Numbered from the stretch's first letter, positions 41,035-50,846 are shown. The stretch: 64,000 nt of DNA from Hungatella sp. (GCA_009712635.1 WASS01000029.1:103276-167275); one strand, 5' to 3'. Numbers and translations are program-made. The notes: generated from the sequence alone by a model not told the origin.

Positions 41035-41466
41035 ATGATTGAAGGATTAAGTCACGTGACATTTATTGTTAAAGATTTAGTAAAGACAAAGTATATGTTG
41101 GAATATTTATTTAATGCAAAAGAAGTATATTCCAGTGATGGTAATGAATTCTCTATTTTGAGCGAGAAGTTCTTTCTGGTTGGCAATTTGTGGATAGCTA
41201 TAATGGAAAGAGATAAAAAGTTATTAAACAGAACATATAATCATATAGCTTTTAAAATTAATGAAAAAGATTATGATGAGTATTTAAAGAAAATAAATGA
41301 TTTAAATTTAGAGATTAAGAGTGCACGACCCAGAGTTGATGGTGAAGGCTTATCGATTTATTTTTATGATTACGATAATCATTTATTTGAATTACATACA
41401 GGAACATTAGAAGAAAGGTTAAATAGATATCTGGGCGATTCACCACATAAAATCACCCCCAAGTAA
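41035..41466 (+). CDS. fosX: FosX fosfomycin epoxide hydrolase
   Basis: 143 residues of the VOC fold. The sequence closely follows the Listeria FosX that I remember: GLSHVTFIVKDL, FFLVGNLWIAIME, RTYNHIAFKI, ARPRVDGEGLSIYFYDYDN and HLFELHTGTLEERL. The Mn(II) ligands are the His of GLSH, the His of YNHIAF and the Glu of LFELH. It adds water to the epoxide of fosfomycin in the cytoplasm. The ATG at 41035 follows GTGGAGG; a reading eight codons longer lacks a ribosome-binding site. A terminator hairpin follows. Confidence 0.92.
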   Translation: MIEGLSHVTFIVKDLVKTKYMLEYLFNAKEVYSSDGNEFSILSEKFFLVGNLWIAIMERDKKLLNRTYNHIAFKINEKDYDEYLKKINDLNLEIKSARPRVDGEGLSIYFYDYDNHLFELHTGTLEERLNRYLGDSPHKITPK

Positions 41467-41510
41467 GTGTTTATATTTCAATATCCTGCTTGGGGGGGGG
41501 CTATATTTTT
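41456..41510 (+). terminator. Terminator behind fosX with a G9 run
   Basis: CCCCCAAG, in the last codons and stop of fosX, pairs with CTTGGGGG, followed by a T-rich tail. The downstream arm is a run of nine Gs, which is prone to sequencing or replication slippage. Confidence 0.65.
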
Positions 41511-41514
41511 CTGT

Positions 41515-41754
41515 TTATTTCCAATCCGAAAGCCAGGTTTTGTCGTTTGCAACAGCGGTAACAACTTCCTCGCCGGATTTAAAATTATCAAAAGTTCCTT
41601 TGTCAATTTCGTTTATAACTTTACCTAACAGTTTTTCATAATACGCTTCCGGTGTTACCTCGGTTGTTGTCTGATGGAAATGCTGCTGGGACTCCGATGA
41701 GGCTATTCTTGCGTATTCATCTTTTACCTGGGCTATAAGTTTATCATGATTCAT
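41515..41754 (-). CDS. Small uncharacterised protein
   Basis: 79 residues, charged, probably helical, with a central QQHFHQTTTEVTPEAYYEKLL and a C-terminal TWLSDWK. There is no signal, membrane segment or cysteine. AGAGGAG lies 7 nt before the ATG, which supports a real gene. It is transcribed away from the ABC genes' 3' end and converges with fosX. No function is proposed. Confidence 0.6.
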   Translation of the reverse strand: MNHDKLIAQVKDEYARIASSESQQHFHQTTTEVTPEAYYEKLLGKVINEIDKGTFDNFKSGEEVVTAVANDKTWLSDWK

Positions 41755-41871
41755 TTTTTTGCTCCTCTGTTTAAAATTGATTTTTATTACTTGCCAATTA
41801 TAAAATTATTATTTGCAGGTAATAGGAAATTATTCGACCTGCAAACCATTACTGAAATCCATATTAAAATT

Positions 41872-42630
41872 TCATTTCAGATCCTCCGTTTTTAAATGGT
41901 AAAAAGTTAAAACAAACCCAGCAGCAGACAGCAAGAGGACAATTATTATAGACAGAGCAGTGATATAACCGTTACTGTTGATTTTACCCTGCACCAGAAA
42001 AAAGATAGCTGTCCACGGATAGAAAGCTCCCCAATCATGATTTGCCAGAGCGGCACTGCCCATAACGATAACGGCTGAACCAATGACAGGAGCCACAAAT
42101 CCTTTCGTTTTTTCTGCAGCGAAAGCAAAAGGGGAGATTGTGAGAAACATTAAGATCCCTCCCAATAAATACTTTGGAAGCCATTCGATTGCTGAAGAAA
42201 AACTGTATTTTTCCAGCGTAAAGACAATGTGATACAATCCGCAGACCATAAAAATTCCGGCCCAGGTCACAAAGTTAAGAGCGAGAATCCATAGCAGTAA
42301 GGCACAAAACTTGCCAATCAGCAGTTTTGATCTGGAAACAGGGATGGGAATTATGGTTTTTAACGTATTTTCAGAATATTCTCTGCTGAATAAGAATGCA
42401 GTAATTGCTACATAAATTATCATATTTGTAAGAAGCATGGAATAAAGTACACTGCTTTTATAGATGTCAGCCAAGGTGAAAGCCAGTTCTGGTTTGTCAA
42501 AATGAGTTTGCAGAGCCTCTAACAACATTAACATTGGAGTTGAAAGCACTCCCATTATACTGATTGGTATCATTTTTGACCGCTTCAATTTAAGAAGTTC
42601 ACATAAAATAAGATTAAGCAATTCCACCAC
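41872..42630 (-). CDS. ABC-2 transporter permease (BcrB-like)
   Basis: 252 residues with about six membrane segments and the [31 protein letters not shown] motif of lantibiotic/bacitracin-type ABC-2 permeases. The start is a GTG at 42630 that overlaps the ATPase gene by 17 nt; a TTG a few codons later is possible. It partners the ATPase upstream in drug or peptide export or immunity. Confidence 0.85.
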   Translation of the reverse strand: MVELLNLILCELLKLKRSKMIPISIMGVLSTPMLMLLEALQTHFDKPELAFTLADIYKSSVLYSMLLTNMIIYVAITAFLFSREYSENTLKTIIPIPVSRSKLLIGKFCALLLWILALNFVTWAGIFMVCGLYHIVFTLEKYSFSSAIEWLPKYLLGGILMFLTISPFAFAAEKTKGFVAPVIGSAVIVMGSAALANHDWGAFYPWTAIFFLVQGKINSNGYITALSIIIVLLLSAAGFVLTFYHLKTEDLK

Positions 42631-43531
42631 CCCCTATTAATTTAGAAAAGTATTCTTCTAAGTTCTCTTCACGCGGATTTATTTTTGTGACAATTAGTCC
42701 ATTTAAAGCAAAATCACGGTTCATTTCCCCTACGAGATGATTGGAACCATAAACTCTCAGCGTATTATCCTGTATCGTATAATTTGTATCGCGATAGTGG
42801 TCTTTTATTATCTTTACAGCCAGTTGCCCATCCGATAATTCAAATTCCGTATACGTCCGACTTCTTTTTCCCAACTCTGCCATATCAACTTCCTCTATCA
42901 GACGTCCCTGATGCATAACTCCAATAATATCTGCGATTTGTTCAATCTCACTTAAAACATGACTGGAAATAAATACGGTAGTGCCGTTGTCACGAGTAAG
43001 TTTGGTTAGAAATGTCCGGATTTCCCATATTCCAATAGGATCAAGTCCATTAATTGGTTCATCCAGTATAAGCAGCTTTGGCTTGTGCATAATAGCAGCA
43101 GCAATGCCCAGCCGCTGTTTCATACCAAGGGAATAATCGGAGAATATCTTTCTTCTTTCCTTATTAAGACCTACAATTTCAAGGGCATCTAAGACTGCAT
43201 TTTTGCTAAATTGTCCCCGCAATCTGGCGAGGATCTTCAGATTTTCTTCTCCTGTTAAATTACCGTAAAAACCAGGTGTTTCAATGATAGAACCAATATT
43301 CCTATAAAGGGCAGCAGCATTGTCCCTGCAATCTTTTCCAAAAAGCCGTATCGAGCCACCCGTTGGAAAAACCAACTGTAACATCATTTTCATTGCTGTG
43401 GTTTTGCCTGCTCCGTTTCTGCCAAGCAGTCCATAAACCTTCCCTTTTGGCACATGAAAGTTCACCTGATTAACTACGAGATTTGCCCCATACCGTTTTG
43501 TAAGATGATCCGTTTCAATGATATATTTCAT
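42614..43531 (-). CDS. ABC transporter ATPase (BcrA-like)
   Basis: 305 residues. Walker [14 protein letters not shown], signature [15 protein letters not shown], Walker [16 protein letters not shown] and H-loop [16 protein letters not shown]. The C-terminal 90 residues end in [16 protein letters not shown], typical of bacitracin/lantibiotic-immunity ATPases. It is divergent from the TetR gene at 43756. The 220-nt region between them also has GACAC-TTATC-GTGTC (43640-43654) on this gene's side. Confidence 0.9.
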   Translation of the reverse strand: MKYIIETDHLTKRYGANLVVNQVNFHVPKGKVYGLLGRNGAGKTTAMKMMLQLVFPTGGSIRLFGKDCRDNAAALYRNIGSIIETPGFYGNLTGEENLKILARLRGQFSKNAVLDALEIVGLNKERRKIFSDYSLGMKQRLGIAAAIMHKPKLLILDEPINGLDPIGIWEIRTFLTKLTRDNGTTVFISSHVLSEIEQIADIIGVMHQGRLIEEVDMAELGKRSRTYTEFELSDGQLAVKIIKDHYRDTNYTIQDNTLRVYGSNHLVGEMNRDFALNGLIVTKINPREENLEEYFSKLIGGGGIA

Positions 43532-43690
43532 AACAAAGATCCCTTCCTGTATTTTTTTATGTGTTCTCCTTACAAATCAATTATGGGATTCAATGTGTGA
43601 AATGCCAAGAAATCTGCTGTCACATCAGGTAAAAGCTATGACACTTATCGTGTCGGGGGCTTAACAATAGATAAATTAATACAAGGCATC

Positions 43691-43719
43691 TTGACAATCA
43701 GTCCAAAATAGATTATCTT
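43691..43719 (+). promoter_or_regulatory. Promoter of the tetR-MFS-FtsX operon
   Basis: TTGACA (43691) and TATCTT (43714) are separated by 17 nt. The palindrome described in the next entry begins at the last base of the -10. Confidence 0.75.
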
Positions 43720-43741
43720 ATAGACAGACAGTCGGTCTATA
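43719..43741 (+). promoter_or_regulatory. TetR operator palindrome
   Basis: A 23-bp inverted repeat with arms TATAGACAGAC and GTCGGTCTATA around a central A (10 of 11 pairs match). It covers the expected transcription start, a few bases before the AAGGAGG of the TetR gene, so autorepression is likely. Confidence 0.8.
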
Positions 43742-43755
43742 AGGAGGGCAATCTG

Positions 43756-44391
43756 ATGAGAATAATAAAAGATGCAGATCAACGAAAAAATGAAATACTG
43801 GATGCAGCTGAAACTTTGTTTACCCTGAAGGGGTTTGACAAAACAAGCACAAATGAAATTCTGGAAGCAGTGGGGATTGCCCGCGGAACACTGTATTACC
43901 ATTTTAAATCAAAAGAGGATATCATGGATGCTTTGATTGAACGGCATACCAGCCGTTTACTAAAGGCGGCAAAGGAAATAGCCGAAGACAAAGGCAAACC
44001 AGTCTATGACCGTATCATTCAATCAGTCAGGGCACTCAAGATGAATCAGAGCGGCAATGAAGTACTTGAGCACATTCACAGGCCACAGAATGCTCTGATG
44101 CACCAAAAAGTACAAAAAACAATCATAAATGGACTAACCCCCATTCTTGCCGGTATCATCCGTGAAGGAATTGAGGATAATCTGTTTCATACACCCTACC
44201 CATATGAATGTGTTGAGATGCTGGTGGTTTATGCCAGTACGGTGTTTGATGGAGACATGTTAGACATCAATCAGCAGGAATATGCTTCCCGTGCGCAGGC
44301 CCTTATTTTCAATGTGGAACGTTTGCTGGGCGTTGAAAGCGGTACCTTATCATTTGCATCACAAATTTTTGAAAAAGAAACGGAGGGGTAA
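43756..44391 (+). CDS. TetR-family regulator of the efflux operon
   Basis: 211 residues. Helix-turn-helix at about residues 10-55 (KNEILDAAETLFTLKGFDKTSTNEILEAVGIARGTLYYHFKSKEDIMDAL), then a helical ligand domain. The start follows ATAAGGAGGGC. It is the first gene of a four-gene operon (TetR, MFS, FtsX-type permease, ATPase) and presumably represses it from the palindrome just upstream until a ligand binds. Confidence 0.92.
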   Translation: MRIIKDADQRKNEILDAAETLFTLKGFDKTSTNEILEAVGIARGTLYYHFKSKEDIMDALIERHTSRLLKAAKEIAEDKGKPVYDRIIQSVRALKMNQSGNEVLEHIHRPQNALMHQKVQKTIINGLTPILAGIIREGIEDNLFHTPYPYECVEMLVVYASTVFDGDMLDINQQEYASRAQALIFNVERLLGVESGTLSFASQIFEKETEG

Positions 44392-44392
44392 G

Positions 44393-45700
44393 ATGAATCA
44401 TACATCAAAGCCATTTGGAAAGTTCCTCCTTCTTTGGTCTGGAGAACTTATTTCAGCAATAGGCGGAGGACTTACCTCTTTTGGTTTAGGCGTTTATGTT
44501 TATCAGCAGTCAGGAATGGCATCACAAGTTTCTTTCGTCATGTTGCTGGCTTTTCTGCCTTCCCTGCTGCTTAGTGCACCGGCAGGGGTATTGGCTGATC
44601 ATTATGATCGCAGGATTCTGATGATACTTGGAGACAGTCTTTCCGCAATCGGCCCTTTGTTTATACTCTTTGTCCTTTGGGATGGGCAGGCGGCATTTTG
44701 GCAGATCTGCGTAGGAGTAACCATTAGTTCTGTATTCTCATCCTTGTTAGAGCCAGCCTATCGGGCTACCGTGACTGATTTACTGACAGAGGAACAGTAT
44801 ACAAAAGCCAGCGGTTTCGTTCAGCTTGCCGGTTCTGCAAAATATCTGATATCGCCTGTATTAGCTGGGATCTTGCTGAAAGTATGGGATATCAGGCTGC
44901 TGCTGATTCTTGATATCTGCACCTTTTTTGTAACAGTTACGGCAACACTGGCTGTGCGGAAGGGGCTGAAAGCAAAGCCTCAGGCGGAGAGTGCTTCTTT
45001 TGCATCCAGCTTTAGAGATGGCTGGAGAGCTATTGCCCAAAACAAAGGTGTATTGACTCTGGTTTTGGTGGGAGCTGTCATAACCTTATGCCTTGGCTTT
45101 ATCCAGACACTTGCTTCCCCTATGATTCTAAGTTTTTCCGACAGCGGAGCTTTGGGTTCCGTTCAGTCTTTGGCAGCTATTGGTCTTTTAGTAACAAGTC
45201 TTTTGCTGGGTGTCTTTTCAATAAAAAAGGATTACGTGAAAATCTTATGCGGTTCCCTGTTTTGTGCAGGTGTGTTTATGGCGCTGTTTGGATTTCGTGA
45301 GAATCTAATCCTGATAACTGCGGCAGGATTTTTATTTTTTTCCATGCTGCCTTTTGCCAACATGAGCATTGATTATTTACTTCGAACCAACATTAATAAC
45401 GAATTCCAGGGTCGTGCCTGGGGGCTTGTTGGACTGATCTCTCAATTAGGTTATGTGTTTGCTTACGGATTTTCAGGGCTTCTTGCAGACCATCTCTTTA
45501 CTCCGATGTTGCTGGAGAATGGAAAACTATCAAAAAGCGTCGGTAGTGTTCTTGGTACTGGAAAAGGAAGAGGATCCGGGTTTCTTATTATAATAGCAGG
45601 TATTTTATTATGTATTGCGTCCGTTTTGTTATATCAGTTTCAATCTATTCAAAGACTTGAAAAAGGAGATGGCGATGTTCAGACGAATCATCTGGAATGA
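44393..45700 (+). CDS. MFS drug-efflux transporter (DHA3-type)
   Basis: 435 residues, about 12 membrane segments. GVYVYQQSGMASQVSFVMLLAFLPSLLLSAPAGVLADHYDRR is the family's loop 2-3 signature, and PYRATV-like positions match macrolide-efflux (MefA/EntS) proteins. The ATG at 44393 follows CGGAGGGGTAAG and begins one base after the TetR stop; a longer frame starts inside tetR without a ribosome-binding site. The substrate is unknown. Confidence 0.87.
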   Translation: MNHTSKPFGKFLLLWSGELISAIGGGLTSFGLGVYVYQQSGMASQVSFVMLLAFLPSLLLSAPAGVLADHYDRRILMILGDSLSAIGPLFILFVLWDGQAAFWQICVGVTISSVFSSLLEPAYRATVTDLLTEEQYTKASGFVQLAGSAKYLISPVLAGILLKVWDIRLLLILDICTFFVTVTATLAVRKGLKAKPQAESASFASSFRDGWRAIAQNKGVLTLVLVGAVITLCLGFIQTLASPMILSFSDSGALGSVQSLAAIGLLVTSLLLGVFSIKKDYVKILCGSLFCAGVFMALFGFRENLILITAAGFLFFSMLPFANMSIDYLLRTNINNEFQGRAWGLVGLISQLGYVFAYGFSGLLADHLFTPMLLENGKLSKSVGSVLGTGKGRGSGFLIIIAGILLCIASVLLYQFQSIQRLEKGDGDVQTNHLE

Positions 45701-47993
45701 TTTGAGAAAAAGCCCCACAATTTCAGCCATTATGCTGCTATTTATCACTTCAGCAGCAGTGCTGATTTCTTTAGCAGTAACTTTGGGATTACAGCTTGCA
45801 GGATCGATTGATACGCTTCTGGTGCAGGCAAAAACTCCTCATTTCTTACAGATGCATACAGGTGAGATTAATATTAAGCGGCTGGAGCATTTCGCACAGG
45901 AAAACGGGGCTGTCAGGGAATTTCAGGTAATTGAGTTCCTGAATATAGATGGGGCGGAAATTAAAATAGGAGACAGTACCCTTGAGGACAGTGTACAGGA
46001 TAACGGTCTTACCACCCAAAGCAAGTATTTTGATTACCTTCTTGATCTGGACGGACAAATTATCCGGCCGGCAGACGGAGAGATTTACGTTCCTCTGTCT
46101 TACGAAAAGAAAGGTAATGAGCTGTTAGGAAAGAATGTCATCGTTGCAGGTAAAACTTTTACGGTTGCAGGTTTTCTTCGTGATTCCCAGATGAATTCTC
46201 CGCTGGCATCTTCCAAACGGTTTTTAGTAAGCGATCACGATTATGGAGTTATGAAAAGCAAGGGAACTGTTGAGTACATGATTGAGTTCCGGCTTAAGAG
46301 CCTGTCCGAACTTAACGCATTTGAAGCGGAATATATTGGTGCAGGGCTGGAATCCAATGGACCAACAGTGACCTATCCTCTTTTTCGAATGATAAATGTC
46401 GTATCCGACGGCCTGATGATTGCTGTGCTTTTGCTGATTAGCATATTAGCGGTGATGATTGCATTTTTATGTATCCGTTTTACGCTGATCGCAAGAATTG
46501 AAGAGGATGCCCGTGAAATCGGCATTATGAAGGCCATTGGGCTGCGCATATCCGATATGAAAAAGCTTTATCTGGGGAAATATGCTGTAATCGCTGGAGC
46601 AGGCAGTGGGATGGGCTGGGGATTATCCGCTGCTCTGGAAGAACGTTTGCTTGGAAATATCCGGCTTATAATGGGAGAGAGCGCAACCGAAGCATCTGCC
46701 AGAATGTGGGGCGCAGCTGCAGTCTTTTTCGTGTTTGTTGCTGTAATCGCCTATGTAAACCATATACTCAACCGTTTTCAAAAGATACCGGCAGCACAGG
46801 CAATCCGGTTTGGTACAGTTGTGGAAAAAGACACAGGTGTAAGACGTATGCAGCTGAGGAAAAACAGACTGGTAAATACCAATGTATTTCTGGGAATTAA
46901 GGACGTTATATCCAGGAAAAGACTTTATATGACCATGTTATCCGTAGTAATAGTCTCAACATTCATCATGCTGATTCCCCAGAATCTATACAGTACAATT
47001 TCATCCCGGGGCTTTACCAGCTATATGGGTATCGGCAGATCTGATATTCTGTTCCGTGTTCAGCAGACCGAACAGATGCGTGAAAAGATAACGGCAATAA
47101 AGAAAACCCTTGAAACAGATGAAGCTGTTACAAAGTATGTGGTGCACGCAACAAAACGATTTGCCATACAGACGAAAAACGGCAAAAGCGAAACAATCAA
47201 AGTTGATTTAGGTGACCACACAGGGTTTCCTGTTTACTATGTCAAAGGTGAAGCACCACAGACAGAGGATGAAATCGCCCTTTCTGTAATGAATGCCAAA
47301 GAATTGGAAAAGAAGATTGGAGATCCCCTTGTTCTGATAAACGAAGGCAGGGAGAGAATACTGAAAGTTTGCGGAATCTATTCCGACATTACCAATGGAG
47401 GAAAAACAGCAAAAGCAGCATTTAGCGAAAAAAAAGGTGATGTGATGTGGTATGCGGTTTATGTAAAGTTAAAAGACAATTCCTTAAGTACTGCAAAAGC
47501 AGCCGAGTACACAAAGGAGTTTTCCTTCGCAAAAGTCGCAGATATTGATGGTTATATAGCCCAAACCTTTGGCCCCACAATTGGTTCCATTAAAAAAATC
47601 TCTGCAGCAGCCATGATAGCCGCACTGCTCATGACAATATTAGTGACGCTGCTTATGATGAAAATGCTGATTGCAAAAGAACGTCATACCATTGCTGTCA
47701 TGAAATCTCTGGGTTTTACAAACAGGGACATTACGATGCAGTATATTTCCCGCTTTGCATTGGTGCTGTTTATGGGAACCATGGCGGGTACAATACTTGC
47801 CAATACACTTGGAGAGATGCTGGCTGGTGCAGTTATTGCATCGTTTGGAGCGGCCACATTTGAATTTATTGTGAATCCTGTTTCTGCTTACCTGATTTCC
47901 CCGCTTGCAATGGGCTGCGCGGTTGTGCTTGCTGTTGTTTCAGGGACGTCCGGGATAGAAAATATTCAGGTTTCAGCACACATAAAGGAGTAG
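45675..47993 (+). CDS. FtsX-type ABC permease (MacB/BceB class)
   Basis: 772 residues with eight or so membrane segments: one at the N-terminus, a large outer domain, three segments around residues 260-380, a second outer domain, and three C-terminal segments. REIGIMKAIGLRISDMKKLYLGKY and TIAVMKSLGFTNRDITMQYISRF are the two FtsX coupling motifs. The ATG at 45675 (MFRRIIW) overlaps the MFS gene by 26 nt and has AAAGGAG in front. It works with the next gene's ATPase, likely moving lipids, peptides or drugs across the envelope. Confidence 0.87.
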   Translation: MFRRIIWNDLRKSPTISAIMLLFITSAAVLISLAVTLGLQLAGSIDTLLVQAKTPHFLQMHTGEINIKRLEHFAQENGAVREFQVIEFLNIDGAEIKIGDSTLEDSVQDNGLTTQSKYFDYLLDLDGQIIRPADGEIYVPLSYEKKGNELLGKNVIVAGKTFTVAGFLRDSQMNSPLASSKRFLVSDHDYGVMKSKGTVEYMIEFRLKSLSELNAFEAEYIGAGLESNGPTVTYPLFRMINVVSDGLMIAVLLLISILAVMIAFLCIRFTLIARIEEDAREIGIMKAIGLRISDMKKLYLGKYAVIAGAGSGMGWGLSAALEERLLGNIRLIMGESATEASARMWGAAAVFFVFVAVIAYVNHILNRFQKIPAAQAIRFGTVVEKDTGVRRMQLRKNRLVNTNVFLGIKDVISRKRLYMTMLSVVIVSTFIMLIPQNLYSTISSRGFTSYMGIGRSDILFRVQQTEQMREKITAIKKTLETDEAVTKYVVHATKRFAIQTKNGKSETIKVDLGDHTGFPVYYVKGEAPQTEDEIALSVMNAKELEKKIGDPLVLINEGRERILKVCGIYSDITNGGKTAKAAFSEKKGDVMWYAVYVKLKDNSLSTAKAAEYTKEFSFAKVADIDGYIAQTFGPTIGSIKKISAAAMIAALLMTILVTLLMMKMLIAKERHTIAVMKSLGFTNRDITMQYISRFALVLFMGTMAGTILANTLGEMLAGAVIASFGAATFEFIVNPVSAYLISPLAMGCAVVLAVVSGTSGIENIQVSAHIKE

Positions 47994-47996
47994 ACA

Positions 47997-48752
47997 ATGA
48001 AAACATTGGTGATGGGGAATGAGATTGTCAAAATGTTTGGGCAGGGAGATGAAAGACAAACGGTTTTGAAAAACGTATCTGTCCAGATCGAAAAGGGAGA
48101 ATTTGTCGCAGTAATGGGTCCTTCCGGATCAGGAAAATCCACCCTGCTTTTTGCTCTCAGCGGAATGGAATCCATTGACGGAGGAACCGTCACTTTTAAC
48201 GGGCAAAACCTGTCCCAGCTTTCGGATGACCAGCTTTCCAAGCTAAGGCAGACTGGCATGGGATTTGTCTTTCAACAGCCTACCCTGCTTAAAAATTTAG
48301 ATATTCTTGATAATATTCTGCTTCCTGCATTGCGGGACAGTCATAAAAATATTGCAGCACTTACTAAAAAAGCAGAGATGCTAATGCAGAAAATGGGAAT
48401 TGAGGAACTGAAAGAGCGCCGCATCACGGAAGTATCAGGCGGGCAGTTACAGCGGGCAGGCATCTGCCGAGCCCTTTTAATGACACCTGAGATTATATTT
48501 TGTGATGAACCTACCGGTGCACTCAACAGCAAGTCTGCAAATGAAACAATGAAGCTTTTTTCTCAGATTAATGCAGAGGGAGTAGCACTTTTGATTGTTA
48601 CCCATGATGCCAAGGTGGCGGCAAATGACGAGCGTGTATTATTTATGCGGGATGGCAGCATTGTTGATGAATTGCGCCTTTCAAAAACGGGTCACAGTAT
48701 AGAGGAAAATATAAAAAGAGTTGCACAGCGTTTGGAATACCTGGAAATATAG
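47997..48752 (+). CDS. ABC transporter ATPase (LolD/MacB class)
   Basis: 251 residues. Walker A GPSGSGKSTLLFALSG, Q-loop GFVFQQPTLLKNLDILDN, signature VSGGQLQRAGICRALLM, Walker B IIFCDEPTGALNSKSA, and H-loop VTHDAKVAAND. It starts three bases after the permease stop and completes the FtsX-type transporter. The gene ends three bases before the end of the convergent reductase gene. Confidence 0.93.
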   Translation: MKTLVMGNEIVKMFGQGDERQTVLKNVSVQIEKGEFVAVMGPSGSGKSTLLFALSGMESIDGGTVTFNGQNLSQLSDDQLSKLRQTGMGFVFQQPTLLKNLDILDNILLPALRDSHKNIAALTKKAEMLMQKMGIEELKERRITEVSGGQLQRAGICRALLMTPEIIFCDEPTGALNSKSANETMKLFSQINAEGVALLIVTHDAKVAANDERVLFMRDGSIVDELRLSKTGHSIEENIKRVAQRLEYLEI

Positions 48753-48755
48753 GTA

Positions 48756-49742
48756 TTATAGCGCATCTTTCGCCCATTCTTTATTTTGGCGTGCTGCCCG
48801 GCCGATTCCGATTAAATCGGCCTTTTTTCTTTGCAGAATCTGATTGGCTTCTTCTGCTGTATGGATTCCCCCTGCTACAAGAACAGGTATCGAGACCGCT
48901 TGTTTGATTTCTTCAGACAGATGTGAAAAATAGCCTGGACCAGAATCGTTGGGATTTTGGAATCGACACATGCCGCCTGAGATATCCAGAAGGTTTATTC
49001 CTGTTTTCTCTAATAGTTTTGCGGCAATCACGCTTTCTTCTAATGACAGACCACCGCTCATATAGTCAGAAGCCCCCAAGCGGATCAATATGGGGAATTC
49101 ATTACCAACAGCGTTCCGAACTGATTTTACGATTTCGCAGTGGATTCTGCATCTTCCCGTAATATCTCCACCATATCCATCCCCTCTTTGATTTGTCAAA
49201 GGCGATAAAAACTGGCTTAATAAAAAACCGTGAGCAGAGTGTATTTCCACACCATCAAAACCTGCCTTTTTTACTCGAATTGCAGCCTGTGTGAAGTCAT
49301 CTATGACGCTTCTTATCTGGTTTAAGGACATTTCTGCAGGAATAGCATCAGAATCTTTAGAGGGATTACTTAGGGCTGAGGGACCTATGACCTGCTCACC
49401 GGTAATCTGGGAACTGGCAGCACTTCCCGCATGATTGATCTGCATAACAGCTTTGGATCCATTGCTGTGGATAAGGTCTGAAAGTTTTTTTAATCCGCTG
49501 ATGACATGATCGGCGGCAACAGAGGTCTGTCCATCTGCAGCTTTCCCGCTGTTAGAAATATAGCTGCTTGCAAGGATCAGTAAGGAATAATACCCACCCT
49601 TAGAAAGTTCGTCATAGGCAGCCAGAATATTATCATTTACCGTACCATCCGGATTGGCCTTACATGGAGAAAGCGGTGCTAAAACCAATCGGTTTTTTAA
49701 CAAGAGATCAGGAGTTAAAAGCGCATCTTTTAAAAAGTTCAA
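48756..49742 (-). CDS. NADH:flavin oxidoreductase, old yellow enzyme family
   Basis: 328 residues, FMN TIM-barrel. Motifs are LKNRLVLAPLSPCKANPDGTVND, VMQINHAGSAAS (usual Q-L-H-A-G), AAIRVKKAGFDGVEIHSAHGFLLSQFLSPLTNQRGDGYGG and IPVLVAGGIHTAEEANQILQRKKADLIGIGRA. Such enzymes reduce enones, quinones or nitro compounds. I prefer the TTG at 49742 because GAAGAAAGG precedes it; an ATG 22 codons upstream has no ribosome-binding site. The Fe-S domain of dienoyl-CoA-type members is absent. Confidence 0.88.
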   Translation of the reverse strand: MNFLKDALLTPDLLLKNRLVLAPLSPCKANPDGTVNDNILAAYDELSKGGYYSLLILASSYISNSGKAADGQTSVAADHVISGLKKLSDLIHSNGSKAVMQINHAGSAASSQITGEQVIGPSALSNPSKDSDAIPAEMSLNQIRSVIDDFTQAAIRVKKAGFDGVEIHSAHGFLLSQFLSPLTNQRGDGYGGDITGRCRIHCEIVKSVRNAVGNEFPILIRLGASDYMSGGLSLEESVIAAKLLEKTGINLLDISGGMCRFQNPNDSGPGYFSHLSEEIKQAVSIPVLVAGGIHTAEEANQILQRKKADLIGIGRAARQNKEWAKDAL

Positions 49743-49916
49743 TGTAATTTTCCTTTCTTCTTTGAAATTTATTTTAGAAACTATATCATAAGTTGAAATT
49801 ATTTTCATTAACTTTTTAAGAATATCATGAAGTTGACCTTTGATTCAAGCCTGGATATAATAGGATTGGAAATTAGAATACAGTCCGGTTTAATAGAAAA
49901 AAGGAGGTTTCTCCCA

Positions 49917-50816
49917 ATGATTGATGATATATCATGTGAAGCAGTTCACTTTAGCAACTGCCGTGAGGAAATAAAGAACAATTTACATTTCGTTTCGATA
50001 GAAGGAAACTGGGATAAAGACATACATGATAAAAGAATTGCTCATGCAGCAATGATTTTGATGGAGGACGAGTCTTCCCTTGCTATTGCTTCGGCGACTT
50101 GTGCTCCTCCATCCTATTCCTCTTTTTTTCAGGGACGTCTGGGCGAATATACCAAAGAAATGCTAATAAATAGATATGGTATTCCAGCAATGAGAATCAT
50201 TCCTGCATATCGATTTCCCTATGGTTCTACCTATACAATTATTGACGCTTTCACAAATGCTGCTGTTATCGGCTGGGTGAGCTGCGGTTTGAAGAGAAGA
50301 AATAGTAAGATTAATGTTTTATTTGAGCCATGTACTTCGGATTTTCATGGCTTAAGAGTTGAAAACCTTAATAATCGTGCCAGTCAATATCTTCGTGATT
50401 TTAATGTTAATATGAAGCTAATATGTAGAAATAAACTTCCGCTGCCAATCCTTAAAAAGGATTATCCGGAAGAAGCAGCAAGATTATCTGAAATGCAATC
50501 AGAGAAAGGCCTAATAGATACTGGAGAATGGATGGATAATGGGAAAACGAGAAGCTTTGATGACTTAAATAACATGAAACATGATTTATTTGAAGCATTT
50601 AGATCTGTGTTTCAAATTCCGTTATCTGATCAGGATATTTATATGCTGTCTGATGTTGGAAGGGTAATTTTCACTTTACTATGGAATCAACTGGCAAATA
50701 ATCAAAAGTTATCAGATAAAGATTTTAAGAACGTTTGCGCAAATGTCAGATCCTGGTTTGACGTTGATATTTCAGAAACTGAAATGCAGACAATCAAAAA
50801 AATTATTAAATATTAG
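49917..50816 (+). CDS. Uncharacterised cytoplasmic protein
   Basis: 299 residues with no recognised domain. There is no signal peptide or membrane helix. The central part has TCAPPSYSSFFQGRLGEYTKEMLINRYGIPAMRIIPAYRFPYGSTYTI and GWVSCGLKRRNSKINVLFEPCTSDFHG; the C-terminal third looks helical. The ATG at 49917 has AAGGAGG 9 nt before it; a longer frame starting at 49827 lacks a ribosome-binding site. It is monocistronic, divergent from the old yellow enzyme. Function unknown. Confidence 0.7.
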   Translation: MIDDISCEAVHFSNCREEIKNNLHFVSIEGNWDKDIHDKRIAHAAMILMEDESSLAIASATCAPPSYSSFFQGRLGEYTKEMLINRYGIPAMRIIPAYRFPYGSTYTIIDAFTNAAVIGWVSCGLKRRNSKINVLFEPCTSDFHGLRVENLNNRASQYLRDFNVNMKLICRNKLPLPILKKDYPEEAARLSEMQSEKGLIDTGEWMDNGKTRSFDDLNNMKHDLFEAFRSVFQIPLSDQDIYMLSDVGRVIFTLLWNQLANNQKLSDKDFKNVCANVRSWFDVDISETEMQTIKKIIKY

Positions 50817-50846
50817 GTGCAGAATGATTATGATAAGAAATTTTCA

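Noticed and set aside
44282..44392. N-terminal extension of the MFS transporter reading back into tetR
   Set aside because: It overlaps the TetR coding sequence in another frame and has no ribosome-binding site; the ATG at 44393 has a strong one.
49827..49916. Longer start for the unknown protein at 49917
   Set aside because: No ribosome-binding site before 49827, while AAGGAGG sits 9 nt before 49917.
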